From JAVVHE01 sp032249695 (GTDB lineage Bacteria > Pseudomonadota > Alphaproteobacteria > Sphingomonadales > Sphingomonadaceae): a stretch of 64,000 nt of DNA. Where the stretch lies: contig JAVVHE010000002.1 in assembly GCA_032249695.1 (NCBI GenBank), positions 62,001-126,000 on the forward strand, given 5' to 3'. A model generated the notes under the pieces. That model was not told the origin of the DNA, did no database searches, and worked only from the letters and a program-made list of their open reading frames with translations. Shown piece by piece: positions 46,554 to 54,883 of the stretch. The stretch's first letter is position 1, and every line of letters begins with the position of its first letter. The position numbers and the translations under genes were made by a program.

Positions 46554-47982
46554 GAGCAGTCTCCTCCAATAACGTGGGTCGTATCGCGCCGAACGGCGGC
46601 GCTGCCGTCTCAGGATCGTCGTTCAGATTGCGCCCGGCGAGCGGGCCGAGCACGGCGAGCGTCACCAGAAGCATAACGACTTCGAATAAATAGACGCTGA
46701 CATAGCCGGTGGTGCGGCTGACGAGCCCCTCGCCGAACATGCCCGACAGGGCCGCGCGGCCGATCAGGTCGCGCGCGATGCCGCCGCCCGCGATGGCGAC
46801 GCCGATCGCGGTCGCCTGCGCGGCGCCCCAGGCGCCGAGCGCGAGGCCCGAGCCTTCGGCCTCGGCAAGCATCATCGCCGCGACCAGCGTCCCGACCGCG
46901 AACAGCCCGCCGCCGACCCCCGTCGCAATGACTCCAGCCGAGAGCAGCGGGGCCGATGCGAGCGGCGCCGCCATGATGACCATCAGGAACGCCATCATGC
47001 CGCCAGCCACGCCGAACCCGGCCAGCCGCAGCGGATCCGCGCCGAGCTTCAGCTGACGCGCGGCGACAGCAAACCCGGCGAGCGTCCCGCCCGCCCACAG
47101 CGCGGTCAGCCACGTCGTCTGCCCAACCGACAGGCCCAGCACCTCGCCGCCATAAGGTTCCACGAGCACGTCCTGCGCCGCGAAGGCGGCGCCGCCGCAG
47201 CTGATTGCGATCAGCAGCCGTCGCGTACGCGGGCGCGCGATGAAGCCGCGCCAAGCGACGCTGAAATCGGCACGCTCGCCGCGCTCCTCGCTCGGGCTGC
47301 GGGCTTCCTGCTTCCATAGAGCAGCGAGGTTCAGCGCAGCGGTCAGCGCCGCCGCGCCCTGAATCACCTGGATGAGGCGCAGCTGCGAGTAATCCTTCAG
47401 CGCCCAGCCGATCGCCACCGCGCTGAGCAGCGTGCCGACGAGCAGCATCACGTAGAGCAGCGCGACGACGCGCGGCCGCGCCTCCTCGGGCGCAAGGTCG
47501 GTCGCGAGCGCGAGGCCCGCGGTCTGCACGGTGTGCAGCCCCGCGCCGATCAGCAGAAACGCGAACGCAGCCGCTGCCTGGCCCAGCACGACGGGCGCAT
47601 GGTTGTCGCCGCTCATCACCAGCAGCGCGAACGGCAGGATCGCCAGCCCGCCAAACTGCAGCAGCGTGCCGAACCACAGATACGGCACGCGCTTCCACCC
47701 GAAGGCGGAACGATGGTGGTCGCTCTTGAACCCCACGATCGCGCGCGCGGGCGCGAAGATCAGCGGCAGCGCCAGCATGCACGCGACGAGGCTCGCCGAT
47801 GCGCCGAGCTCGATGATCATCACGCGGTTGAGCGTGCCGATCAGCAGCGCCGCCGCCATGCCGACCGTAACCTGGAACAGGCTGAGGCGCAGCAGGCGCC
47901 CCATCGGCAGCTCGGGCGTCGCCGCGTCGGCGAACGGCAGCACGCGCGTGCTCAGCTGGCCCCAGAAGCGCGCCGCGTTCAT
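46546..47982 (-). CDS. lhaA: Light-harvesting complex assembly transporter LhaA (PucC/BCD family)
   Basis: The start at ATG 47982 overlaps the bchM stop (ATGA) and gives 478 residues, the usual length; the open frame further upstream belongs to bchM's other frame. The protein has about 12 membrane spans of the major facilitator type, with L-N-R-V-M-I-I-E-L-G and G-F-K-S-D-H-H-R-S-A-F-G-W-K-R-V-P-Y, signatures of the LhaA/PucC family. LhaA assists LH1 assembly, perhaps by delivering bacteriochlorophyll. A second family member (bchP2) lies at 60890. Confidence 0.94.
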   Translation of the reverse strand: MNAARFWGQLSTRVLPFADAATPELPMGRLLRLSLFQVTVGMAAALLIGTLNRVMIIELGASASLVACMLALPLIFAPARAIVGFKSDHHRSAFGWKRVPYLWFGTLLQFGGLAILPFALLVMSGDNHAPVVLGQAAAAFAFLLIGAGLHTVQTAGLALATDLAPEEARPRVVALLYVMLLVGTLLSAVAIGWALKDYSQLRLIQVIQGAAALTAALNLAALWKQEARSPSEERGERADFSVAWRGFIARPRTRRLLIAISCGGAAFAAQDVLVEPYGGEVLGLSVGQTTWLTALWAGGTLAGFAVAARQLKLGADPLRLAGFGVAGGMMAFLMVIMAAPLASAPLLSAGVIATGVGGGLFAVGTLVAAMMLAEAEGSGLALGAWGAAQATAIGVAIAGGGIARDLIGRAALSGMFGEGLVSRTTGYVSVYLFEVVMLLVTLAVLGPLAGRNLNDDPETAAPPFGAIRPTLLEETAHG

Positions 47983-48701
47983 GCGCGCACCATCAGCGCG
48001 TGGCTGATGTAGAAGGTCGTCGCGACGCGGTGCTCGGCGACGGGAGCGGGGACGCCGCGGTCCTCCAGCAGGCGCGTGAGGTGCGAAGGTGCGACCGGCT
48101 GGATCGCGGGCGAACGGTCGCGGCGCGGGAACAGCTTGCCCGCCAGATGCATCGCCGAAAGCAGCGGCGTGCGCGGCGCAACGGTGAAAAGCACGCGGCT
48201 CGATCGGAATAGCAGCGCCGCCGCTGCATCGGCGATGTCGGGCGCGCGATAGTGGATCAGGCTGTCCATCGCGACCACCGCATCGAAGCGGCCAAGCGCC
48301 GGATCGAGGAAATCGCCGGTGCGCCAATCGATCGTCAGGTCGATCGGGGTGCGGTTGCGCGCCGCGCTGACGAGACCGCAGCTGATATCGATCGCGGTGA
48401 CGTCCGCCCCGCGGCGCGCCGCCTCGATCGCCAGCGCGCCGGTGCCGCAACCTGCATCAAGCAGTCGCATCCCCCGCAGATCCTGCCCCAGCCAGCCAAG
48501 CAGCGCCGCGCGCATCGATTCGCGGCCCGCACGCACCGTCGCGCGCACGCCCGAGACGGGTGCGTCGGAGGTGAGATCGAGCCAGGCCTGGTGCGCGGTG
48601 GAATCGAAATAGGTCTCCAGCCGCTCGCGCGTGGCGCCATAGCTCCCCCCGCCACGTGTCGGATCGGCACGCAATTCGTGGGAGAGTGCGCCAGCCGGCA
48701 T
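47979..48701 (-). CDS. bchM: Mg-protoporphyrin IX O-methyltransferase
   Basis: This encodes 240 residues from ATG 48701, which overlaps the bchL stop. It transfers methyl from SAM to the ring-C propionate of Mg-protoporphyrin IX, just before AcsF acts. The SAM site is L-L-D-A-G-C-G-T-G-A-L, with V-T-A-I-D-I as the acidic second motif and V-V-A-M-D-S-L-I-H-Y as motif III. The N-terminal Y-F-D-S-T-A-H-Q-A-W fits BchM. No membrane span is seen. Confidence 0.95.
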   Translation of the reverse strand: MPAGALSHELRADPTRGGGSYGATRERLETYFDSTAHQAWLDLTSDAPVSGVRATVRAGRESMRAALLGWLGQDLRGMRLLDAGCGTGALAIEAARRGADVTAIDISCGLVSAARNRTPIDLTIDWRTGDFLDPALGRFDAVVAMDSLIHYRAPDIADAAAALLFRSSRVLFTVAPRTPLLSAMHLAGKLFPRRDRSPAIQPVAPSHLTRLLEDRGVPAPVAEHRVATTFYISHALMVRA

Positions 48702-49594
48702 CACTCGAACCCCAGGAAGTCGAAGATTTCGCGGTCCTTCATCGGCTTGGCGGGGCAGGGTTCGACACCCGCCCACAGCGTCCGCGCGAGGCTCAGATAT
48801 TCATCGCGCGCTTCCTGAACCTCGGGACCGTCGGGCATCTCGAACAGCGTGCATTTTTTCAGCCGACTGCGGCGGATCGCGTCGACGTCCTTCAGATGCG
48901 CGAGGCGGCGCAGGCCAGTTGCGGCTGCGAAGCGGTCGATCTCGTCGGTCTGGTGGCTGCGATTGGCGATCACGCCCGCCAGTCGCACCTCGTAATTCTT
49001 CGCCTTGGCCTGGATCGCCGCCATGATGCGGTTCATCGCGAAGATGCTGTCGAAGTCGTTCGCAGCAACGACCACAGCGCGCTCGGCATGCTGCAACGGC
49101 GCCGCGAAGCCGCCGCAGACCACATCGCCCAGCACGTCGAAGATCACGACGTCGGTATCTTCCAGCAGATGATGCTGTTTCAGCAGCTTGACCGTCTGGC
49201 CAACGACATAGCCGCCGCAGCCTGTGCCCGCGGGCGGGCCGCCGGCTTCGACGCACATTACGCCGTTGAAGCCTTCGAACATATAGTCCTGCGGCCGCAA
49301 TTCCTCGTGATGGAAGTTGACGCCCTCCAGCACGTCGATAACCGTCGGCATCAGCTTCTTGGTCAGCGTGAAGGTGCTGTCGTGCTTGGGGTCGCAGCCG
49401 ATCTGCAGCACGCGCTTGCCCAGTAGCGAGAAGGCCGCCGACAGGTTGGAACTGGTGGTGGACTTGCCGATGCCGCCCTTGCCGTAGACGGCGAAGACCT
49501 TGGCTCCGTCGATCTTTAGGCGCGGATCGAGCTGCACCTGCACCGAACCCTCGCCGTCATCGGGCGCGCGCGTTGGCGCATCAAGTAGCGTCAT
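48701..49594 (-). CDS. bchL: Light-independent protochlorophyllide reductase iron protein BchL
   Basis: This 297-residue nitrogenase-iron-protein homologue has a P-loop (G-K-G-G-I-G-K-S-T-T) near residue 40. Switch and cluster regions follow, with Cys ligands of the shared 4Fe-4S cluster in E-A-G-G-P-P-A-G-T-G-C-G-G-Y and L-G-D-V-V-C-G-G-F. BchL is an ATP-driven electron donor to BchNB, reducing ring D of protochlorophyllide in the dark. It overlaps bchH by 4 bases upstream and bchM by 1 base downstream. Confidence 0.97.
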   Translation of the reverse strand: MTLLDAPTRAPDDGEGSVQVQLDPRLKIDGAKVFAVYGKGGIGKSTTSSNLSAAFSLLGKRVLQIGCDPKHDSTFTLTKKLMPTVIDVLEGVNFHHEELRPQDYMFEGFNGVMCVEAGGPPAGTGCGGYVVGQTVKLLKQHHLLEDTDVVIFDVLGDVVCGGFAAPLQHAERAVVVAANDFDSIFAMNRIMAAIQAKAKNYEVRLAGVIANRSHQTDEIDRFAAATGLRRLAHLKDVDAIRRSRLKKCTLFEMPDGPEVQEARDEYLSLARTLWAGVEPCPAKPMKDREIFDFLGFE

Positions 49595-52500
49595 TGCGTC
49601 CGTACTCCCTCTAAACGGTCTTCCAGGTCGTCATGCGCGGCCCGCAAGGCCGCCAAAGTCTCGGCATCGGGCCGCCAAAGATCGCGTTCGCACGCTTCCA
49701 GAAGGCGCCCAGACACGCGCATCGATGCTTTCGGATTGAGTCGCGCGAGCCGCGCGCGCATGTCGGCATCGAGCACGAAGGTCTCGCTGATCTTCTGGTA
49801 GAGATGCGCCGGCACCGCGCCCGCAGTCGCCGACCAGCCAAGCGTGTTGGTAACGTGCATCTCGATATGCCGCACACCTTCGAAGCCGTGCTTCAGCATC
49901 CCCTCAAACCACTTGGGGTTGAGCGTCCGCGTGCGCGTCTCAAGATCAACCTGTTCGGCGAGCGTGCGCACGCGCGGCGCGCCGACGGTGCCATCGACGA
50001 TGTAGACGGGCGCGGCCTCGCCGCCCTTGGCCTTGGCCGACAGCCGCGCGATGCCGCCCAGCGTGTCGACATATTGGTCGAGGTCGGTGATGCCGGTCTC
50101 GATGGATTCGAGATTCTGGTAGGCGAAGTCGATCCGGCCCAGCTGTTCGGCCATCAGCGCGCGCTGCGGCTGCGGGCCTCCACTGCGGCCATAGGCGAAG
50201 CCCTTCTGCCGCTCGAAGCAGTCGGCCAGCTCTTCGGGATCGGTCCAGGCGCCGCCTTCGATCATCAGGTTGACGTTCGCGCCATACTGCCCCTCGGCAT
50301 TCGAGAAGACGCGCAATGCAGCGGTTTCCAGGCTGATGCCGTGCGCTGCGGCTGCGGCGAGCGCGTGGGCGCGGACCGGGTTCAGACGCTCGGGCTCGTC
50401 GGCGCTCGCTGCCAGCCATGCGGCTTCGGCTAGCATCCGGGTCTGCATCGGCAGCAGGTCCCGGAAGATGCCCGACAGCGTCACGGTCACGTCGACGCGT
50501 GCGCGTCCCAGTTCGCCCAAGGGGATCAGCTCGGCGCCGCAGAGGCGGCCGTAGCCGTCGTGCCGCGGGCGCGCGCCGATCAGCGCCAGCGCCTGTGCCA
50601 GCTGCGCGCCTTCGGACTTCAGATTGTCGGTGCCCCACAGCACCATCGCGATCGCACGCGGCGTCACCGGATGGCGCGCGAGCAGCGCGTCGGCTGCCTT
50701 CATGCCCTGCACCACCGCGAAGCGTGTCGGCATCTTGAACGGGTCGATGCCGTGCAGGTTACGGCCGGTCGGCAGCACCTGCGGATTGGTAAGGACGTCG
50801 CCGCCCGGCGCCGGCGGAACGAAGCCGCCATCTAGCGCGGCAGTCAGCGCGCCCAACTCGTCATTGCGATCGAGCGCGGCTGCGAGCGCATCGAGGTCGG
50901 CGTTCGCATCGGCAGCGGCTGCAGCCTCCAGCAGCTCGCGCCGCTCGGCACCCGTCGGCGCGGAACCCAGCACGTGCAGCCCCGCCGGGATCAGCGCCGC
51001 CTCGTAATCGTAGAGCCGCGCCGACAGCGTCGTCAGGTCGGCCGCGTCGAGATCGAGCGCAGCGGTGCCGTCGCGGATCAACGTCTCCAGTTCGGCGCGC
51101 TCGCCAGCGTCGAGGCAGCCGCGCCAGCGCTCGAGCAGCGCCTTGAGGTCAGCGAGGCCGCGATACAGCCCCGCCTTGGCGACGGGCGGCGTGAGGTAGG
51201 AAACCAGCGTCGCGGCGGCGCGGCGCTTGGCGATCAGCCCCTCGCTGGGATTGTTCGCTGCGTAGAGATAATAGTTCGGCAGGTCGCCGATCAGCCGGTC
51301 GGGCCAGCAGGCGGCGGACATGCCCGCCTGCTTGCCGGGCATGAACTCCAGGCTGCCGTGCGTACCGAAATGGAGCACCGCGTGAGCGGCGAAATCGTCG
51401 CTCAGCCAGCGGTAGAAGGCGCTCATGGCGTGGGTCGGCGTGTGGCGGCCTTCGAACATCAGCCGCATCGGGTCGCCGTCGATCCCCATCGAGGGTTGCA
51501 GCCCGACGAAGACGTTGCCGAAGCGCTTACCCAGCACGTGGATGCCGTGGCCGTCGGCCTGGTGGCGGCCGGGTGCCGGCCCCCACGCGCCTTCGATCTC
51601 CTCCAACCAGCGCTCGTGGCGCACGTGCTGGTCGGTCGGGATGCGCGTCTCGACATTCGCGTCGGAGCCGTAGCGGTCGGCATTGCCGCCCAGCACCGCC
51701 TCGCGCAGCGCGTCGGCAGTCTCGGGCAGCGCTCCCGTGTCGTAACCCTCGGCGGACAGCCGCGCGAGCGTGGCGTGAAGCGATTCCCACACGCCCAGGA
51801 ACGCGGCGGTGCCAGCCGCACCGGCATTGGGCGGGAAATTGAACAGCACGATGCCCAGCCGCCGCTCGATCCGCGCGGAGCGGCGCAGCGCCACCAGCCG
51901 CGCGACGCGCGAGGCGAGCATCTCGGCGCGCTCGGGGCACGAGCGCATCGCGCGCGAGGTCGCCGCGGCGCCGTGGACGCAGCCACGATGGCAGCCGGTG
52001 CAGCGGGTGCCGGTCGCCTCGGAGCGGCCGCCGAACAGCGTCGGAGCGGTCGCGCCGTCGAGCTCGGGGATCGCGACCATCATCGTCGCTTCGAGCGGCA
52101 GCAGTCCCTGCGGGCGCGAGCCCCACGCCTCGATCGTCTGGAACTCCACCGGCTGCGCTGCGAACAGCGGCACGCCGAGCCCCCTCATCGTCTCGATCGC
52201 TGCGCCCGAGTCGTTGTACGCGGGCCCGCCAACCAGGCTGAAACCCGTAAGATTGACGACCGCGTCGACCGTCGAACGGCCGCGGCGCGTGAAGAAGCGC
52301 TCGATCGCGGGGCGTGCGTCGAGGCCGCTGGCGAAGGCGGGGATGACCCGGAGACCACGCGCCTCCATCGCCGCGATGACGCCGTCATAATGACCGGTGT
52401 CGCGCCCGAGCAGATACGAGCGCAGCAGGACGAGGCCGACGGTGCCCGTCTGCCCTCTCCCCGCCGCTGACGCGGCCGTCCCTCTCGCGCTGGGGGGAGA

Positions 52501-53235
52501 GGGTGCTAACGCGCTCAGCGCGGCGCCGGGAGAGGGGAGGTCTTCCACGCGCTCGCGGATGCCCGCCGCCGGGTGATAGACGCCCACCTCGGGATAGGCG
52601 CGCGGCGGCTGCGGCTTGAACTGGCCGCGCAGGCTGCGGCGCGGGCCGTCGGCGTAGCGGTCAATCAGCGCGCGGATCATCGCGCTGACGTTCTCGTCCG
52701 AACCCGCCAGCCAATATTGCAGCGTCAGGAAATAGGCGCGTACGTCCTGTGCAGTGCCGGGAATGTATTTCAAAATCTTCGGCAGCCGACGCAGCATTTT
52801 CATCTGCCCCGCGCCACTCGATGCACCGGGCTTGGCCTTGCCGCGGAGCCGCTTCAGCAGCGCCATCGGTCCCGTTGCGGGCGCATCCATGCGATACTGG
52901 CCCAGCCGCGTCAGCCGCACGACTTCGGCGCCGCTCATCAGCCCGATCATCGCATCGCACTGCTCGCGCCGCGCGTGCAGCGCCGGGAGCACCGCCTGGA
53001 TGTGATCGTCGACGAACAGCATCGTCGCGATGATGATGTCCGCCTCCGCGATCGCGCCGAGCGTCGCCTCCAATGCGCGCGGGCTGCGGTCCCACTCGGC
53101 GGCCGCGTGCAGGCTGACGCTAACCGCGGTGCCTTCGCCCTGGAACTCGGCCTGCGCGCGCTCGACCGCTCCCGCGAGGTGGCTGTCAAGCGTGACGATC
53201 GCCACACGGACCGGGATCGAAGGCCTAGCGAGCAT
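49591..53235 (-). CDS. bchH: Magnesium chelatase H subunit
   Basis: The start ATG 53235 (M-L-A-R-P-S-I-P-V-R) gives 1214 residues; upstream codons belong to bchB. BchH binds protoporphyrin IX and, with the BchI/BchD motor encoded outside this window, inserts Mg. CobN/BchH motifs include H-F-G-T-H-G-S-L-E-F-M-P-G-K-Q, P-E-E-L-A-D-C-F-E-R-Q-K and W-F-E-G-M-L-K-H-G. A Cys cluster R-C-T-G-C-H-R-G-C is visible about one third in. Residues about 233-266 (L-S-A-L-A-P-S-P-P-S-A-R-G) look like an in-frame palindromic insertion and precede the conserved L-V-L-L-R-S-Y-L-L. It overlaps the bchB stop by 11 bases. Confidence 0.96.
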   Translation of the reverse strand: MLARPSIPVRVAIVTLDSHLAGAVERAQAEFQGEGTAVSVSLHAAAEWDRSPRALEATLGAIAEADIIIATMLFVDDHIQAVLPALHARREQCDAMIGLMSGAEVVRLTRLGQYRMDAPATGPMALLKRLRGKAKPGASSGAGQMKMLRRLPKILKYIPGTAQDVRAYFLTLQYWLAGSDENVSAMIRALIDRYADGPRRSLRGQFKPQPPRAYPEVGVYHPAAGIRERVEDLPSPGAALSALAPSPPSARGTAASAAGRGQTGTVGLVLLRSYLLGRDTGHYDGVIAAMEARGLRVIPAFASGLDARPAIERFFTRRGRSTVDAVVNLTGFSLVGGPAYNDSGAAIETMRGLGVPLFAAQPVEFQTIEAWGSRPQGLLPLEATMMVAIPELDGATAPTLFGGRSEATGTRCTGCHRGCVHGAAATSRAMRSCPERAEMLASRVARLVALRRSARIERRLGIVLFNFPPNAGAAGTAAFLGVWESLHATLARLSAEGYDTGALPETADALREAVLGGNADRYGSDANVETRIPTDQHVRHERWLEEIEGAWGPAPGRHQADGHGIHVLGKRFGNVFVGLQPSMGIDGDPMRLMFEGRHTPTHAMSAFYRWLSDDFAAHAVLHFGTHGSLEFMPGKQAGMSAACWPDRLIGDLPNYYLYAANNPSEGLIAKRRAAATLVSYLTPPVAKAGLYRGLADLKALLERWRGCLDAGERAELETLIRDGTAALDLDAADLTTLSARLYDYEAALIPAGLHVLGSAPTGAERRELLEAAAAADANADLDALAAALDRNDELGALTAALDGGFVPPAPGGDVLTNPQVLPTGRNLHGIDPFKMPTRFAVVQGMKAADALLARHPVTPRAIAMVLWGTDNLKSEGAQLAQALALIGARPRHDGYGRLCGAELIPLGELGRARVDVTVTLSGIFRDLLPMQTRMLAEAAWLAASADEPERLNPVRAHALAAAAAHGISLETAALRVFSNAEGQYGANVNLMIEGGAWTDPEELADCFERQKGFAYGRSGGPQPQRALMAEQLGRIDFAYQNLESIETGITDLDQYVDTLGGIARLSAKAKGGEAAPVYIVDGTVGAPRVRTLAEQVDLETRTRTLNPKWFEGMLKHGFEGVRHIEMHVTNTLGWSATAGAVPAHLYQKISETFVLDADMRARLARLNPKASMRVSGRLLEACERDLWRPDAETLAALRAAHDDLEDRLEGVRTQ
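52450..52540. repeat. Palindromic mini-element inside bchH
   Basis: Within the coding region, CCCTCTCCCC (52453-52462) is matched exactly by its inverted complement GGGGAGAGGG at 52494-52503, and a further GGGAGAGGGG lies at 52528-52537. The stretch encodes about 30 low-complexity Ala/Ser/Pro residues between two conserved BchH blocks and preserves the frame. Confidence 0.65.
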
Positions 53236-54883
53236 AGTGCGCCTTCGCGTCGTAAAGGGTGGCAAGGTCGATCCGCGTGCGGCCGTGTTCGGCTGCGAAC
53301 CGCTCGGTATTCCGTCGCGCCTTGCCCCGAACGAAGAAGGGGATCTTGCGCAGCTCGCACTCGGCGTCGGGCGTCCAGACCGAGCTCCCGCTCGGCTTCG
53401 CTGGCGCTCCGCCACCCTCTCCCGCTTGCGGGAGAGGCACATGAGCGCCCGGGACAGCGACTGTCGCTTCCGCGAAGACCGGAGCAGCGGCTGCTGCCCC
53501 CTCCACCGCTTCGGCCGGGGCCGGCACGGTCGCCCTCCCCACTTCGGGCTTGGCGGAAAACCGGGACTGGGTTTTCGTGTGCGACGGCGCGTCGCCGAAC
53601 TCGGGATCGTCGCGGAACATGGCGAGGAGGTGTTCCTCCAGCCCCATCGTCAGCGGGTGCACCCAGCTGTCGAAGATGACGTTCGCACCCTCGAAGCCCA
53701 TCTGGGGCGAGTGGCGCGCCGGGAAATCCTGGACGTGGACCGGCGCCGAGATGACAGCAGCCGGGATGCCCAGCCGCTTGCCGATCATCCGCTCCATCTG
53801 CGTGCCGAGGATGAGCTCGGGCGTTGCAGCGGCGATCGCGGCTTCGACCTCCAGATAATCGTCGGTGATCAGCGGCTCTAATCCGTAGGTGGCCGCCGCC
53901 GCGCGCACGTCGCGCGCACCCTCGCGATTGTAGCAGCCGAGCCCGCAGACGAGGAAACCCAGTTCGTCCGCCGCGATGCGCGCGGCGGCGACCGCGTGGC
54001 TTGCATCGCCGAACACGAATACGCGCTTGCCGGTCAGATAGGTCGAGTCGACGCTGCAGCTCCACCACGGCAGCCGTCCCGAGCCGATGTCTTCCGGAAC
54101 GTCAACTCCGGCTTTCGCGGCGACTTCGGCCAGCCATTCGCGGGTGGCGCCAATGCCGATCGGCACGATGCGGACGGTGGGCGTGCGGAACTGCCGCTCC
54201 AGCCACGCTGCGGCGGTCTCGCCCGTTTCGGGATAGAGCACGATGTTCACGTCCGCCGCGCCCAGCTGCGCAAGATCGGCGGGCGAGGCGCCGAGCGGGG
54301 CGACGCACGCGACCTCGATGCCCATCGCGGCCAGCAGCCGGCTCACCTCGGCCACGTCGTCGCGGTGCCGGAAGCCGAGCGCCGTCGGGCCGAGCAGGTT
54401 GGCGCGGGGCTTGCGCCCCTCACGCGAAGCAGGACGCGCGTCGCGGTCGGCCAGGCGGCGTACCAGCGCGTAGAACGTCTCGGCCGCGCCCCAATGTTCC
54501 TTGCGGCTGTAGCTCGGCAGCTCGAGCGGGATGACGGGCACCGGCAGCCCAGCCGCCTCGGCCAGACCCGCCGGATCGTCCTGGATCAGCTCGGCGGTGC
54601 AACTTGCGCCGACGATCATCGCCTGCGGGCGGTGGCGCTCATAGGCGTTGCGCAGCGCCGACTGGAACAGTTCGGCGGTGTCGGTGCCGAGGTCGCGCGC
54701 CTGGAAGGTGGTGTAGGTGACCGGCGGGCGATGGTCGCGACGCTCGATCATCGTAAACAAGAGGTCCGCGTAGGTGTCGCCCTGCGGCGCGTGCAGCACA
54801 TAATGCACGCCCTTCATGGCGGTGGCGACGCGCATCGCCCCCACGTGCGGCGGCCCCTCGTAAGTCCAGGCGGCCAGCTGCAT
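53225..54883 (-). CDS. bchB: Light-independent protochlorophyllide reductase subunit B
   Basis: This encodes 552 residues from ATG 54883 (M-Q-L-A-A-W-T-Y-E-G-P-P-H-V), which overlaps the bchN stop. BchB with BchN forms the catalytic NB protein. Conserved parts seen are G-A-M-R-V-A-T-A-M-K-G-V-H-Y, V-G-A-S-C-T-A-E-L-I-Q, and the C-terminal W-T-P-D-A-E-C-E-L-R-K-I-P-F-F-V-R-G-K-A-R-R-N. The linker to the C-terminal domain is long and Ala/Pro/Val-rich and carries a palindromic insertion (P-L-P-Q-A-G-E-G-G-G), making the protein somewhat longer than typical homologues. Confidence 0.96.
   Translation of the reverse strand: MQLAAWTYEGPPHVGAMRVATAMKGVHYVLHAPQGDTYADLLFTMIERRDHRPPVTYTTFQARDLGTDTAELFQSALRNAYERHRPQAMIVGASCTAELIQDDPAGLAEAAGLPVPVIPLELPSYSRKEHWGAAETFYALVRRLADRDARPASREGRKPRANLLGPTALGFRHRDDVAEVSRLLAAMGIEVACVAPLGASPADLAQLGAADVNIVLYPETGETAAAWLERQFRTPTVRIVPIGIGATREWLAEVAAKAGVDVPEDIGSGRLPWWSCSVDSTYLTGKRVFVFGDASHAVAAARIAADELGFLVCGLGCYNREGARDVRAAAATYGLEPLITDDYLEVEAAIAAATPELILGTQMERMIGKRLGIPAAVISAPVHVQDFPARHSPQMGFEGANVIFDSWVHPLTMGLEEHLLAMFRDDPEFGDAPSHTKTQSRFSAKPEVGRATVPAPAEAVEGAAAAAPVFAEATVAVPGAHVPLPQAGEGGGAPAKPSGSSVWTPDAECELRKIPFFVRGKARRNTERFAAEHGRTRIDLATLYDAKAHYAR
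53413..53440. repeat. Perfect palindrome inside bchB linker
   Basis: CCTCTCCCGC (53416-53425) and GCGGGAGAGG (53428-53437) form a perfect 10-bp stem with a 2-base loop. It codes for P-L-P-Q-A-G-E-G in the variable linker before the BchB C-terminal domain, and the flanking CGCTCC/GGAGCG-like bases look repeat-derived too. Confidence 0.7.

Noticed and set aside
46546..48450. 634-residue version of lhaA starting inside bchM
   Set aside because: The added residues are a shadow of bchM; ATG 47982 overlaps the bchM stop and gives the family length.
50974..52470. 498-residue plus-strand open frame opposite bchH
   Set aside because: It is antisense to conserved magnesium chelatase sequence and has no protein features.
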